Shown piece after piece: positions 17,791-26,764 of a stretch of 64,000 nt of DNA. Below the pieces are notes generated by a model, which saw only the letters and a list, made by a program, of their open reading frames with translations, ran no database searches and was not told the origin of the DNA. This DNA comes from Lentibacillus sp. Marseille-P4043 (GTDB lineage Bacteria > Bacillota > Bacilli > Bacillales > Amphibacillaceae), in contig NZ_LT984884.1 in assembly GCF_900258515.1 (NCBI RefSeq), positions 2,267,353 to 2,331,352 of the forward strand. The letters run 5' to 3'. A program made the translations under genes and the position numbers. The first letter of the stretch is position 1, and each line of letters starts with the position of its first letter.

Positions 17791-18354
17791 GGCTGTTTTC
17801 CAAAAGATTGGGACTGCGATCACTCGCCTCATCGAAAACATTTGTTGTTTGTTACACATTAGATATAAACTGCGACATAGATTGAGATGACGGACTGCCG
17901 TTCCGGAAATACACTTCGCTTTCCGCGGGCGGCTGCTGAGCCTCCTCGTGCTACGCACTGCGGGGTCTCACCTAGGCCTCTCTTCCCGCAGGAGTCTCCG
18001 CGTATTTCCTCCACTGGTATTACATTTACTACCAGTAGCGGTAAGTGTTCTATAATTATTCCTACCACTTCACTAGTCCGGGTGAGTGGAGGGTGGTGAC
18101 TCCTGCGGGAACAATGGTTTTCGGTGGGGCGAGTTAGCGCAGCCCCAGCACGTGTCCGAAGACCCCGCAGGAAGTGGTTTTCTTCCGAGGAGGCTGAGGC
18201 CGTGCCCATGGAAAGCGGAGTATTCTGACGAAGCGAATCCAAGCACTCTTATACCATTGGAACGGGAAGAAAGTGTCACCAAAGAGAACTTCATTACGTC
18301 GCAGTTTATATCAACTACGAAATTTAAAAAGCAACAAACATTATGAAAAGAGCC
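17791..18354 (-). mobile_element. Interspersed element copy 2 (ends B left, A right; GC-rich inverted arms)
   Basis: A 564-bp element bounded by GGCTGTTTTC (17791-17800) and GAAAAGAGCC (18345-18354), which are 9/10 inverted repeats. Flanks TAGTATAT and TAGTAAGT match at 6 of 8 and may be a decayed target duplication. Subterminally, both ends carry GATATAAACTGCGAC facing inward. The interior holds two GC-rich arms in inverted orientation: about 17898-18022 (CACTTCGCTTTCCGCGGGC ... GCGGGGTCTCACC ... CCGCAGGAGTC) and about 18099-18235. No gene is credible; the reading frames present are by-products of GC-rich repeat DNA. Right end lies 31 bp before nifZ. Confidence 0.8.
17898..18235. repeat. GC-rich inverted arms inside element copy 2
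   Basis: The left arm (about 17898-18022) and right arm (about 18099-18235) share, in opposite orientation, TTTCC(G/A)CGGGC, GCCTCCTCG, TGCGGGGTCT and CCGCAGGAGTC. The RNA from this region could fold into a long hairpin. Confidence 0.75.
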
Positions 18355-18385
18355 TAGTAAGTATAACAAGTTAGGAGTCAAATGA

Positions 18386-19525
18386 ATGATTTATTTAGAT
18401 AATAGTGCTACAACAAAACCACATCCAGAAGTATTAAAGAGTTTTCAGCAAGTATCTGAAACTTATTTCGCTAATCCTTCATCCATCCATCAATTTGGTG
18501 GTGAGGCGGAAAAACTGTTATTAACAGCAAAAGAACAGGTAGCACAAATATTGCAGGTAGAATCGAATGAGGTTATATTTACTTCTGGTGGCACAGAAGG
18601 CAATAATACCGCAATTAAAGGAATTGCTTTGCAGTATCAAACTCGAGGTAAACATATTATTACAACAACGATTGAACATCCATCCGTAATGGAAGCATGC
18701 CAAGCTTTAGAGACATTAGGTTTTGAGGTAACCTATTTACCTGTTAACCAAAATGGTGTAGTATCAGTTAAGGATTTAACTCATGCTATTCGCGAAGATA
18801 CAATTTTGATTAGTATCATGCATGTGAATAATGAACTTGGATCTGTTCAACCAATTGAGGAAATTGGCTTAATTGCTAAAGAGCATCCAAAACTGTTCTT
18901 TCATGTCGATAATGTACAAGGTTTAGGTAAACTGCCATTGAATTTATCTGAAAGTGGGATTGATTTATGTACGATGTCAGGACATAAAATCCATGGTTTA
19001 AAGGGAACGGGCATATTATATGTAAATAAACGGGTTAAACTTTTTTCTTTGCTTCATGGTGGTAATCAAGAACAAGGTATTCGGTCTGGAACGGAAAATT
19101 TAGCTGGCGCCGTCGCGATGGCAAAAGCATTACGATTAATTACAGATAGGCAAAAAAACGATGGGACTGCAATGTTGAAATTGAGTAACTATCTTTGTAA
19201 TGAGTTAGTTAACATGGATGGTGTTGAAGTAAATACACCAAAAGCTGCAGCGTCACATATTATCAACTTTTCTGTTCCTGGAATAAAACCTGAGGTAGTG
19301 ATTCATATATTGGGTGAACAGCATATTTATATTTCAACCAAATCTGCTTGTTCATCAAAACAAACAGATGAAAGTAAAATTTTAGCAGCTTGTGGATTTA
19401 ATCAAGCAAGAACCACCTCGGCCCTTAGAGTAAGTTTATCTTATGATTCCACGAAAGAAGAAATAAATATATTTTTAAATGCGTTAAAACAAGCAATTCA
19501 TCAATTTAAAGAAGTTATGGAGTAG
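18386..19525 (+). CDS. nifZ: Cysteine desulfurase (NifZ/IscS family) for tRNA thiolation
   Basis: PLP enzyme that removes sulfur from cysteine and passes the persulfide to ThiI for 4-thiouridine in tRNA. The 379 residues fit class V aminotransferases: LDNSATTKPHPEV, TSGGTEGNN, IEHPSV, HVDNVQ, SGHKIHGLKGTG (PLP Lys201), GGNQEQGIRSGTEN, and the sulfur-carrying Cys322 in STKSACSS. AGGAG lies 8 bp before the ATG at 18386. It is 6 bp upstream of thiI, as in B. subtilis. Any promoter of its own must lie inside or beyond the element that ends 31 bp upstream. Confidence 0.94.
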   Translation: MIYLDNSATTKPHPEVLKSFQQVSETYFANPSSIHQFGGEAEKLLLTAKEQVAQILQVESNEVIFTSGGTEGNNTAIKGIALQYQTRGKHIITTTIEHPSVMEACQALETLGFEVTYLPVNQNGVVSVKDLTHAIREDTILISIMHVNNELGSVQPIEEIGLIAKEHPKLFFHVDNVQGLGKLPLNLSESGIDLCTMSGHKIHGLKGTGILYVNKRVKLFSLLHGGNQEQGIRSGTENLAGAVAMAKALRLITDRQKNDGTAMLKLSNYLCNELVNMDGVEVNTPKAAASHIINFSVPGIKPEVVIHILGEQHIYISTKSACSSKQTDESKILAACGFNQARTTSALRVSLSYDSTKEEINIFLNALKQAIHQFKEVME

Positions 19526-19531
19526 ATACAA

Positions 19532-20734
19532 ATGGAATTTGATCATATATTAATCCGATACGGTGAAATGGCTTTGAAAGGAAAAAACAGAAAAAAATTC
19601 ATCGTTCAGTTACAAAACAATGTAAGACGAAAATTAAAAGAATTTCCGAATGTAACGGTTAAACGAACACAGGGAAGAATGTTTGTCCTCTTGAACGGTG
19701 AAGCACCGGAACCTGTTATGGCAAAGTGTCAAGAAGTATTTGGTATTCAAAGTCTTAGCCTAGCGGTTAAAGTAAAAAATGATGAACAGGCGATAAAAGA
19801 TGCAGCATTATACGCACTTCAGGACAACGGAACTGTTCGTACATTTAAGGTGTCTGTCAAACGAATCGATAAAGATTTTCCGATTCGGTCACAAGAGATG
19901 AATCAAGTAATCGGTGGATATCTGTTAAGCAATACTTCAGGGTATAAAGTGGATGTACACCATCCAGATTTGGAAATTAAAATAGAAATTCGTACAGAAG
20001 CAACTTATATAACTTCCAGTAAAGTTCCTGGTTTGGGTGGGTTGCCTGTGGGAACTTCGGGAAAAACGTTACTTATGCTTTCTGGTGGAATTGATAGTCC
20101 TGTAGCCGGATTTTTAGCAATGAAACGCGGTGTGGAAATCGAAGCAATTCATTTTCATTCTCCACCTTTTACGAGCGAACGTGCGAAGCAAAAAGTTCTG
20201 GACCTAGCAACAAGCTTAACTGAATATGGAAATACTGTGAAAGTGCATATTGTGCCGTTTACGAAATTGCAACAGACAGTATTTCGCGAAATGCCTGATG
20301 GATATGCAATGACAATTATGCGTCGGATGATGTTTCGAATTAGTGAGATGGTTTGTAACAAGGAAAATATCTTATCGATTACGACCGGTGAAAGCTTGGG
20401 ACAGGTTGCTAGCCAAACGATGGAGAGCATGAACACGATCAATGAAGTAACAACAATTCCGATTATCAGACCATTAGTCGCTATGGATAAAAACGATATT
20501 ATTAAGGTATCGCGTACCATTAATACGTATGATATTTCCATCAGGCCATACGAAGATTGCTGTACGATTTTTGTACCGAAATCACCGAAGACAAGACCAA
20601 GACGAGAAAAAGTGAATTACTTTGAAAATCAAGTGGATTTTACGGATTTACTGGAAGAAGCCGTCGAAGGGATTGAAATTGTAAAGTTAACAAACAACCG
20701 TGACAATGTGCAAAAATTTGCGGGTTTATTGTAA
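19532..20734 (+). CDS. thiI: tRNA 4-thiouridine synthase ThiI
   Basis: Transfers sulfur to U8 of tRNA using ATP. The 400 residues show an N-terminal ferredoxin-like region and THUMP domain (about 60-165), then the PP-loop ATP pyrophosphatase domain with LLMLSGGIDSPVAGFLAMKRG near 180 and the later TGESLGQVASQTMESM. There is no C-terminal rhodanese domain, as is usual in Bacillus; the neighbouring NifZ supplies the sulfur. A short GGAG ribosome site precedes the ATG. Co-transcribed with nifZ. Confidence 0.96.
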   Translation: MEFDHILIRYGEMALKGKNRKKFIVQLQNNVRRKLKEFPNVTVKRTQGRMFVLLNGEAPEPVMAKCQEVFGIQSLSLAVKVKNDEQAIKDAALYALQDNGTVRTFKVSVKRIDKDFPIRSQEMNQVIGGYLLSNTSGYKVDVHHPDLEIKIEIRTEATYITSSKVPGLGGLPVGTSGKTLLMLSGGIDSPVAGFLAMKRGVEIEAIHFHSPPFTSERAKQKVLDLATSLTEYGNTVKVHIVPFTKLQQTVFREMPDGYAMTIMRRMMFRISEMVCNKENILSITTGESLGQVASQTMESMNTINEVTTIPIIRPLVAMDKNDIIKVSRTINTYDISIRPYEDCCTIFVPKSPKTRPRREKVNYFENQVDFTDLLEEAVEGIEIVKLTNNRDNVQKFAGLL

Positions 20735-20774
20735 AAAACGTCTGTAACTAACAAGAACTACCAATAGAAAAAGT

Positions 20775-20804
20775 GTATGTTTACCCTCCATGTTACACAT
20801 TATA
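20775..20804 (+). promoter_or_regulatory. Sigma-G-type promoter of sspA
   Basis: GTATG (20775-20779), an 18-bp spacer and CATTATA (20798-20804) match the forespore sigma-G consensus at every conserved base. It lies 26 bp before the SASP start codon. Confidence 0.85.
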
Positions 20805-20829
20805 TGAGTACCAAGGAGGTGATGAACAC

Positions 20830-21030
20830 ATGGCTTCAAACAATAATTCAAACCAATTAGTTGTACCTGGAGTACAGCAAGCATTGGATCAAATGAAGTT
20901 TGAAATTGCTCAAGAGTTTGGCGTTTCACTTGGTGCGGATACTACTTCACGAGCAAACGGTTCAGTTGGTGGAGAAATTACGAAACGACTCGTTACAATG
21001 GCTGAACAACAATTCGGCGGATATCAATAA
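20830..21030 (+). CDS. sspA: Small acid-soluble spore protein, alpha/beta type
   Basis: Coats and protects spore DNA. The 66 residues include the family core: [46 protein letters not shown], containing the GPR protease site region (FEIAQEFGV) and the DNA-binding [15 protein letters not shown] segment. The ATG at 20830 follows AAGGAGGTGATG; a longer in-frame ATG upstream overlaps the promoter and is not used. A sigma-G-type promoter precedes it and a hairpin follows. Confidence 0.97.
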   Translation: MASNNNSNQLVVPGVQQALDQMKFEIAQEFGVSLGADTTSRANGSVGGEITKRLVTMAEQQFGGYQ

Positions 21031-21057
21031 TAACAACAAAATTAAAAATTAATGGCT

Positions 21058-21086
21058 AAGGGCTGCCACACATAGGGGCAGCCCTT
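21058..21086. terminator. Terminator between convergent sspA and nadK
   Basis: AAGGGCTGCC (21058-21067) pairs with GGCAGCCCTT (21077-21086). The T tail is better on the minus strand, so it may serve both genes. Confidence 0.8.
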
Positions 21087-21094
21087 CACTTGTT

Positions 21095-21895
21095 CTATAA
21101 AAAAGTTCTTTTCACACGATCCCAGTATGAATTATTTTTAAGTTTTACTGTTTTAATTACTTTTTCACTGAGTGTTACGTTAATGGTTTTAATATTCTTG
21201 ATCGGAAATGCTTCATTATCCAAACCAATGATAGGATGGTCATTTCCATCTTGAATAATTTCCAATGTTAATTTTCGATCATGATGCAATACAAACGAGG
21301 AACCAAGTGTACGGTACCGATTGTTGTTAAGTGAAGCTAGTTCTGAAACTTGGAAGCAAGGGATTTTTGGATCGATCACAGCCCCGTTTGTTGATTTGTT
21401 ATAGCCCGTACTTCCTGTAGGGGTTGCAACAATTAGTCCATCACCACGAAACGTCTCGAAATATTGTTCATCTATTAATACATCCATGGCAATTGTTTTT
21501 ATAATCGTCGATCGGATACTGACTTCGTTTAAGCAATAAGACAATGTTTCATTATTAACCATAACATTTATGACAGGGAACTTGCGAACTTCCATTTCCT
21601 CATTCTCCATCGAGTACAGCATTTCATCAAAGGTATCCATATTAAAGTCGCAGTATAAACCAGTTTCGTTTGATCGTGTTATTCCTGAATATAAACAATC
21701 CTGACGAAATCCTGTTTTTCGGACTGCCTGTAAAAATGCACCATCACCGCCAACACTTATAATAATACTAGCATCTTCTGGGTGATCAACAATTGTAAAT
21801 CCATTCCTTTTGGCTAAAGCAAATAAAGGTTCAAGTTCCTTCTCTAATTCGGCTTCTTGTTTGTAATAAAAGTAAATATTTTTACGGTTTGGCAT
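21095..21895 (-). CDS. nadK: NAD kinase 2
   Basis: Phosphorylates NAD to NADP. The 266 residues match the second Bacillus NAD kinase (YtdI/NadK2, 267). ISVGGDGAFLQAVRKTGF is the ATP-NAD kinase signature (GGDG; the next residue is Ala rather than the more usual Thr). Also visible: LNEVSIRSTIIKTIAMDVLID, FRGDGLIVATPTGSTGYNKS and VSELASLNNNRYRTLGS. The ATG at 21895 is chosen by alignment (MPNRKNIYF) and GGAGG 11 bp upstream; a TTG two codons earlier is possible, and an ATG at 21913 has no ribosome site. Confidence 0.93.
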   Translation of the reverse strand: MPNRKNIYFYYKQEAELEKELEPLFALAKRNGFTIVDHPEDASIIISVGGDGAFLQAVRKTGFRQDCLYSGITRSNETGLYCDFNMDTFDEMLYSMENEEMEVRKFPVINVMVNNETLSYCLNEVSIRSTIIKTIAMDVLIDEQYFETFRGDGLIVATPTGSTGYNKSTNGAVIDPKIPCFQVSELASLNNNRYRTLGSSFVLHHDRKLTLEIIQDGNDHPIIGLDNEAFPIKNIKTINVTLSEKVIKTVKLKNNSYWDRVKRTFL

Positions 21896-22093
21896 TGTCA
21901 ACGCTGCCTCCATTATTGAAATAATTTTAAACTCCTATGATAAGTTTATCATTTTTTCTGTTTAGTTGCGATTTTTGGTTAAAAATAGCATAGAAGTAAC
22001 AGAATAGGAAGGAATTGTTTTACTTTTTTACATTTTAGGGAATTCTTTTAAAGTGCTTAAGTATAAAGGGTAAAGTCAGCATTCGTTAAAACA

Positions 22094-22729
22094 GTGGCAA
22101 TGCTGGGTTCCTCTATGGAGTTGATAGTCTTGATTTGGATTATAATTTCTTTATTTATTATCATTTGCATTGTACTTATTCTGTCAAGAGTATATATAGT
22201 AGTTTCACTTGAATATCTTGAGGATAAACAAATACTTCATGCCTATATAAAGCTGTACGGAATTCGAATATTTAAAAGAAGAATTGATCTGTCAGAGTTG
22301 GATACCTCGAATTCGTGGAAGGATACATTTAAAGATAAAAACTTTAAAGAAAGCCTCGAATACATTTATCATGCTGTCCAAAACTTTTTTGAAATGGTAA
22401 ATGATGTCGTGATGGCGACCCGGATTTTTTTAAATCGTCTATCTGTACATAACATAGAATGGTATACCGATTTTGGTACTGGGGAGGCAAGCGGAACTGG
22501 GATAGCAGCTGGTGGAATATGGACAGTAAAGGGATTTATGATTGGATTACTAGACAATTTAAGTCAGATAAAATGTACACCGGATTTGCAAGTTACTCCC
22601 TATTTTCAAGGTAAATTTATTTATTCAAAATTTGATTGTATGGTATCGATTAGAATAGGACAAGCTATACACGCACTTATTAAAGTGATACGGAAATCAT
22701 CGTTTCGAAAAAAAGAAGCATTGATTTAA
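22094..22729 (+). CDS. ytfI: DUF2953 membrane protein (YtfI-type)
   Basis: Function unknown. N-terminal hydrophobic segment (VLIWIIISLFIIICIVLIL) followed by a soluble part; the order DUF2953 gene then ytfJ matches B. subtilis ytfI-ytfJ. The start is uncertain: GTG at 22094, ATG at 22100 and 22115, and TTG at 22130 are all in frame. None has a clear ribosome site, though GGAG at 22117-22120 is 9 bp before the TTG. Ends 19 bp before ytfJ, so probably co-transcribed. Confidence 0.75.
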   Translation: MAMLGSSMELIVLIWIIISLFIIICIVLILSRVYIVVSLEYLEDKQILHAYIKLYGIRIFKRRIDLSELDTSNSWKDTFKDKNFKESLEYIYHAVQNFFEMVNDVVMATRIFLNRLSVHNIEWYTDFGTGEASGTGIAAGGIWTVKGFMIGLLDNLSQIKCTPDLQVTPYFQGKFIYSKFDCMVSIRIGQAIHALIKVIRKSSFRKKEALI

Positions 22730-22748
22730 AGGAGGATCAAAAATCAAA

Positions 22749-23222
22749 ATGAGTGAACATCCAATACAAGGATTAATGACGACGGCAATGGAAAATTTGA
22801 AAGATATGATTGAAGTAAACACTATTATTGGTGATCCAGTTGAATCACCAGATGGAAGTGTGATCATTCCAGTTTCAAAAGTTGGTTTTGGTTTTGCTGC
22901 CGGTGGAAGTGATTTTAGTGGAAAAAAGAAAGGGTCTGACCAAGGTGGCAGCGAGCAAAAAGGGATGCCATTTGGTGGAGGTAGTGGTGGTGGTGTATCC
23001 ATAACTCCGGTTGCATTTTTAATTGTAAGTGCCAAAGGAATAAAAATGGTGCACCTTGATGGGAATACCCATTTGGTGGAAAAAATGTTGGATTTTGCTC
23101 CTCAGGTAGTGGAAAAAATACAGCAAATGTTAAAAGAATCCGGACAATCAAAGAAACCAAAAAAGCAAAATAAAGAAAAAGAAGACGAAGATAAAGAGCA
23201 ACAATCAATTTATGATATATAA
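22749..23222 (+). CDS. ytfJ: GerW-family spore protein YtfJ
   Basis: Needed in B. subtilis for normal germination with L-alanine. The 157 residues (151 in B. subtilis) show the family pattern: GLMTTAMENLKDMIEVNTIIGDPV, VIIPVSKVGFGFAAGGSDF, a Gly-rich loop GGGSGGGVSITPVAFLIV, and a Lys/Glu-rich tail. AAAGGAGG precedes the ATG. Lies directly behind ytfI. Confidence 0.93.
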   Translation: MSEHPIQGLMTTAMENLKDMIEVNTIIGDPVESPDGSVIIPVSKVGFGFAAGGSDFSGKKKGSDQGGSEQKGMPFGGGSGGGVSITPVAFLIVSAKGIKMVHLDGNTHLVEKMLDFAPQVVEKIQQMLKESGQSKKPKKQNKEKEDEDKEQQSIYDI

Positions 23223-23354
23223 AACGGAACTACATTTAAAATTATGACCGTTCACAAAACTGTTACAACTTTTAGGGGCATGATAATGGACACTTGCTGG
23301 CAGATTATTCATAATAAGAAGTGAAGATAAAGAAAAATAGGAGGAATGATTCGT

Positions 23355-23855
23355 ATGGCAAATGTTACATTCAATCAAGATCCTGTCACACTTCTTGGCA
23401 CAGAAATCAAAGTAGGGGATAGTGCACCAAACTTTACGGTATTATCAAATGAACTTAATGAAGTATCATTGGATAAATATCAAGGTAAAGTGAAATTAAT
23501 TGCAGCTGTACCTTCTGTAGATACTGGCGTTTGTGCAGAAGAAACAAGACGTTTTAATGAAGAAGCTGAGAAGATTCCTGGGGTTCAGGTGTTAACCATA
23601 AGTATGGATTTACCATTCGCGCAAACACGCTGGTGTGCAGCAAACGGTATTAAAAACCTTGATACGTTGTCAGACCATCGTGACGCTGATTTTGGTGAAA
23701 AGTATGGTGTTTTAATTAAAGAATTACGACTGCTTGCCCGAGCCGTTTTTGTGGTTGATTCAAACGATAAGGTTACATATGTTGAATATGTAGACGAAGT
23801 AACGAATCATCCAGATTATCAAAAAGCACTTGAAGCAGCTAAAAGCGCTAAATAG
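23355..23855 (+). CDS. tpx: Thiol peroxidase (2-Cys peroxiredoxin Tpx)
   Basis: Reduces peroxides using thioredoxin. The 166 residues match the family. Peroxidatic Cys in SVDTGVCAEETRRF and resolving Cys in FAQTRWCAANG are both present; DHRDADFGEKYGV and LLARAVFVVD are conserved. The ATG at 23355 is used because AGGAGGA (23340-23345) touches the earlier in-frame ATG at 23346. Its own terminator follows. Confidence 0.96.
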   Translation: MANVTFNQDPVTLLGTEIKVGDSAPNFTVLSNELNEVSLDKYQGKVKLIAAVPSVDTGVCAEETRRFNEEAEKIPGVQVLTISMDLPFAQTRWCAANGIKNLDTLSDHRDADFGEKYGVLIKELRLLARAVFVVDSNDKVTYVEYVDEVTNHPDYQKALEAAKSAK

Positions 23856-23862
23856 TTAAATT

Positions 23863-23901
23863 AAAGTCTCTCTTGCTTTTAAATAGTAAGGGAGGCTTTT
23901 T
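23863..23901 (+). terminator. Terminator after tpx
   Basis: AAGTCTCTCTTGC pairs with GTAAGGGAGGCTT (three G-U pairs), then five T. Confidence 0.82.
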
Positions 23902-24010
23902 GTTTATTTCCACTAAATAAGTTTCTCTAATTACCAGGTTCATTAATTTGTACAGACGCACCCATCTTTTGTTACAATGATAAAGCTTAGATGGAACGGA
24001 GGATGGACAG

Positions 24011-24994
24011 ATGGAAAAAACAAATGTAGAAAAACTTTTCGACTGGATTGATCAGACATCATTAATGATCCAGCAAAATAAAAATGAACCATACTTAGAT
24101 AGTTTAGCAACCACACTGGAATGTCTTTTTTACCAGGATATAACCGATGATGTGGATGATATAGTAGCGCAAAAAATCCAGCATGCGTTAAAGAATTTGT
24201 CGTTTCATTCCTTTGAGACGGAAGAGATTCGTAAGGCAATCCAACTGGCTATTTTAAAAGGGATGAAAGATTCGACACAGCAACAACATTTGATGACACC
24301 TGAAACAGTAGCATTATTAATCGGATATCTTGCTGAAAAAGTAACGAAAGGACACGAAAAACTTCGCGTATTTGATCCCGCTTGCGGTACAGGAAGCTTA
24401 TTGACAACTATTGTAAAACAATTAAAGCAACCAACAGAAGCTTTTGGTAGTGAAGTGGATCCAACGCTAATTAAGCTTTCGTTATTAAATGCTAATTTAC
24501 AAAAAGCAAATATTGAATTTTTTCATCAGGATAGCTTAAGTCCGTTTTTGTTAGATCCGGTTGACTTAGTCATCGCTGATTTGCCTGTTGGATATTATCC
24601 GGATGATATACGCGCAAATGATTATGAATTATCAGCGAACGAAGGGCATTCTTATGCGCATCATTTGTTTATTGAACAAAGTATGAATTATACAAATGAT
24701 GGTGGATATTTAATTTTTGTCATTCCAGATTTTCTATTCAATAGTGATCAAGCGGATAAACTTCATGCTTATCTACAGAAAAATGCTCATATAATTGGGG
24801 TTTTACGTCTACCAGAAAGTGCGTTTAAATCAGAGAAGAGTGCAAAAAGTATTCTTGTGTTACAAAAAAAGGGCAACCAAACAAGTTCACCGAAACAACC
24901 ATTGCTAGTACAACTACCATCGTTAAAAAATGCGAAGGCAATGAATGATATTTTAGATCAAATGAACAGTTGGTTTGCAAATTATTTAGTGTGA
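24011..24994 (+). CDS. ytxK: YtxK, SAM-dependent methyltransferase related to N6-adenine type I methylases
   Basis: Substrate unknown. In 327 residues, a helical N-terminal part is followed by a Rossmann methyltransferase domain with motif I VFDPACGTGSLLTTIV near 119-134 and QDSLSPF. The catalytic motif IV, NPPF in true adenine methylases, reads ADLPVGYYP here, so DNA methylation is doubtful. No restriction or specificity subunits are nearby. It precedes ackA by 14 bp, as in B. subtilis, and is likely in the same operon. GGAGGATGG is the ribosome site. Confidence 0.9.
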   Translation: MEKTNVEKLFDWIDQTSLMIQQNKNEPYLDSLATTLECLFYQDITDDVDDIVAQKIQHALKNLSFHSFETEEIRKAIQLAILKGMKDSTQQQHLMTPETVALLIGYLAEKVTKGHEKLRVFDPACGTGSLLTTIVKQLKQPTEAFGSEVDPTLIKLSLLNANLQKANIEFFHQDSLSPFLLDPVDLVIADLPVGYYPDDIRANDYELSANEGHSYAHHLFIEQSMNYTNDGGYLIFVIPDFLFNSDQADKLHAYLQKNAHIIGVLRLPESAFKSEKSAKSILVLQKKGNQTSSPKQPLLVQLPSLKNAKAMNDILDQMNSWFANYLV

Positions 24995-25008
24995 GAGGTT
25001 GAATCAAA

Positions 25009-26193
25009 ATGCGTAATATTTTAGCTATAAATGCAGGGAGTTCCTCATTAAAATTTCAATTGATTCAAATGCCTGATGAGAAGGTATTAGCAAAAGGCGT
25101 ATTTGAACGAATTGGGCTAGAGAGTCCTATTTTCACCATTACGGTCAATGGAGAAAAGGAGAGTCTGGAAGCAGATATACCTAGTCATGAAGCAGCGGTC
25201 AAAAGGTTATTAGAACGGCTAAAAACTTCAGGGGTTATTCACTCATTGGATGAAATTAGTGCCGTTGGTCACCGTGTTGTCCATGGAGGGGAACGTTTTA
25301 CCGATTCTGTTAAATTAACGGATGAGGTTATTCACGAAATTGAAGAAGTATCTGAATTGGCTCCACTCCATAATCCAGCAAACTTAACAGGTATTCAAGC
25401 ATTTCAGGAAGTTTTGCCAAACGTCCCAATGGTTGCTGTTTTTGATACAGCGTTTCACCAAACCATGCCAGAAAAATCGTATTTGTACAGCCTGCCGTAT
25501 GAATATTATGAAGAATATGGTATACGAAAATATGGATTTCACGGTACATCACATAAATACGTATCACAACGGGCTGCGGAAATGCTGGAAATTCCACTTG
25601 ATCAACTACGCTTGATTTCTTGTCATTTAGGAAATGGTGCAAGTATCGCAGCTATTGAACACGGGAAATCAATTGATACGTCAATGGGTTTTACACCACT
25701 TGCAGGAGTGACAATGGGAACGCGATCCGGCAATATTGACCCAGCTTTAATCCCGTATATTATGGAGAAAACAGGACAATCTGCAGATGATGTTATTAAT
25801 GTATTAAATAAGCAAAGTGGTATGCTAGCGTTATCTGGTTTTTCTAGCGATTTACGGGATATTGAAGAACAGGCAGACGTGAATGATCGCGCGGAACTAG
25901 CTTTGGAAGTCTTTGCAGCCCGCATTCACAAATATTTAGGATCCTATGCAGCAAGAATGTCAGGAGTAGATGCGATTATTTTTACCGCGGGTGTCGGAGA
26001 AAATAGTGCAACAATCCGGGAAAAAGTGTTAACAGGGTTAGAATTTATGGGTGTATACTGGGATCAATCATTAAATAATGTTCATGGTAAGGAAATGTTT
26101 ATTAATTATCCACATTCCCCTGTAAAGGTAATGGTAATCCCAACAAATGAAGAAGTGATGATTGCCCGTGATACAGTGCGTCTAACATCATAA
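25009..26193 (+). CDS. ackA: Acetate kinase
   Basis: Converts acetyl phosphate and ADP to acetate and ATP in overflow metabolism. The 394 residues match B. subtilis AckA (395). Motifs: [15 protein letters not shown] at the N-terminus, [55 protein letters not shown] and [15 protein letters not shown] ribosome site before ATG. In B. subtilis ackA is CcpA-activated through an upstream cre; I see no clear cre before ytxK-ackA here. Confidence 0.97.
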   Translation: MRNILAINAGSSSLKFQLIQMPDEKVLAKGVFERIGLESPIFTITVNGEKESLEADIPSHEAAVKRLLERLKTSGVIHSLDEISAVGHRVVHGGERFTDSVKLTDEVIHEIEEVSELAPLHNPANLTGIQAFQEVLPNVPMVAVFDTAFHQTMPEKSYLYSLPYEYYEEYGIRKYGFHGTSHKYVSQRAAEMLEIPLDQLRLISCHLGNGASIAAIEHGKSIDTSMGFTPLAGVTMGTRSGNIDPALIPYIMEKTGQSADDVINVLNKQSGMLALSGFSSDLRDIEEQADVNDRAELALEVFAARIHKYLGSYAARMSGVDAIIFTAGVGENSATIREKVLTGLEFMGVYWDQSLNNVHGKEMFINYPHSPVKVMVIPTNEEVMIARDTVRLTS

Positions 26194-26217
26194 CTAAAAG
26201 AGAGGAGCTGTGTGTTT

Positions 26218-26727
26218 ATGGTACATCATGTTACACATCGTTCCGTAAATTGTATGGTAATCACAATTAGTGACACAAGAACAAAGGATACCGATAAAAG
26301 CGGAAGATTAATGATGGAATTCCTTGAGCAATCGGGACATCATGTTGAGGCAGCAGAAATTGTTCCGGATGAAAGCGCGGCAATTCAAGAAATGATTAAA
26401 ATTGGTTCTGAGAATCCAGCTGTTGATGTAATTTTAACAAATGGTGGTACAGGGATTTCCTTTCGTGATGTAACAATAGAAACAGTTAAAAGCATGCTTG
26501 ATAAGGAAATGACTGGTTTTGGCGAAATTTTTCGGATGCTCAGTTATCAAGAAGATATTGGATCAGCAGCGATTCTTTCCCGTGCTATTGCTGGAGTAAT
26601 TAGTCATACTGCGATATTTGCAACACCAGGTTCATCTGGTGCTGTTAAATTGGCTATGGAGAAGTTAATTCTTCCTGAACTGTCACACGTTGTACAGGAA
26701 ATAACAAAAGATTTGGATAAACACTAA
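26218..26727 (+). CDS. moaB: Molybdenum cofactor biosynthesis protein B family
   Basis: MoaB/Mog-fold protein (MPT adenylyltransferase-like). The 169 residues include VITISDTRTKDTDKSG, ILTNGGTGISFRDVT and SRAIAGVISHTAIFATPGSSGAVKLAMEKLILPEL, all family signatures. The ATG at 26218 is chosen with GGAG 10 bp upstream; a GTG at 26212 is also in frame. Located right after ackA, away from other moa genes, as in B. subtilis. Its operon partners do not suggest a molybdenum role. Confidence 0.93.
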   Translation: MVHHVTHRSVNCMVITISDTRTKDTDKSGRLMMEFLEQSGHHVEAAEIVPDESAAIQEMIKIGSENPAVDVILTNGGTGISFRDVTIETVKSMLDKEMTGFGEIFRMLSYQEDIGSAAILSRAIAGVISHTAIFATPGSSGAVKLAMEKLILPELSHVVQEITKDLDKH

Positions 26728-26760
26728 AAGCGCCGCCTTCAATAAAAAGGAGGCGCTTTT
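26726..26760. terminator. Terminator between convergent moaB and usp
   Basis: AAAAGCGCC (26726-26734) pairs with GGCGCTTTT (26752-26760), overlapping the moaB stop codon. Confidence 0.9.
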
Positions 26761-26764
26761 GTAC

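Noticed and set aside
17859..18381. Several 70-130-codon frames on both strands
   Set aside because: They lie within GC-rich inverted arms of element copy 2, lack ribosome sites, and resemble translated repeat DNA.
22094..22114. Secure GTG or ATG start for ytfI
   Set aside because: None of the upstream start codons has a ribosome site, so the N-terminus was left as uncertain.
24011..24994. Type I restriction-modification methylase
   Set aside because: The catalytic NPPF motif is not kept and no specificity or restriction subunits are adjacent; it is the chromosomal ytxK gene.
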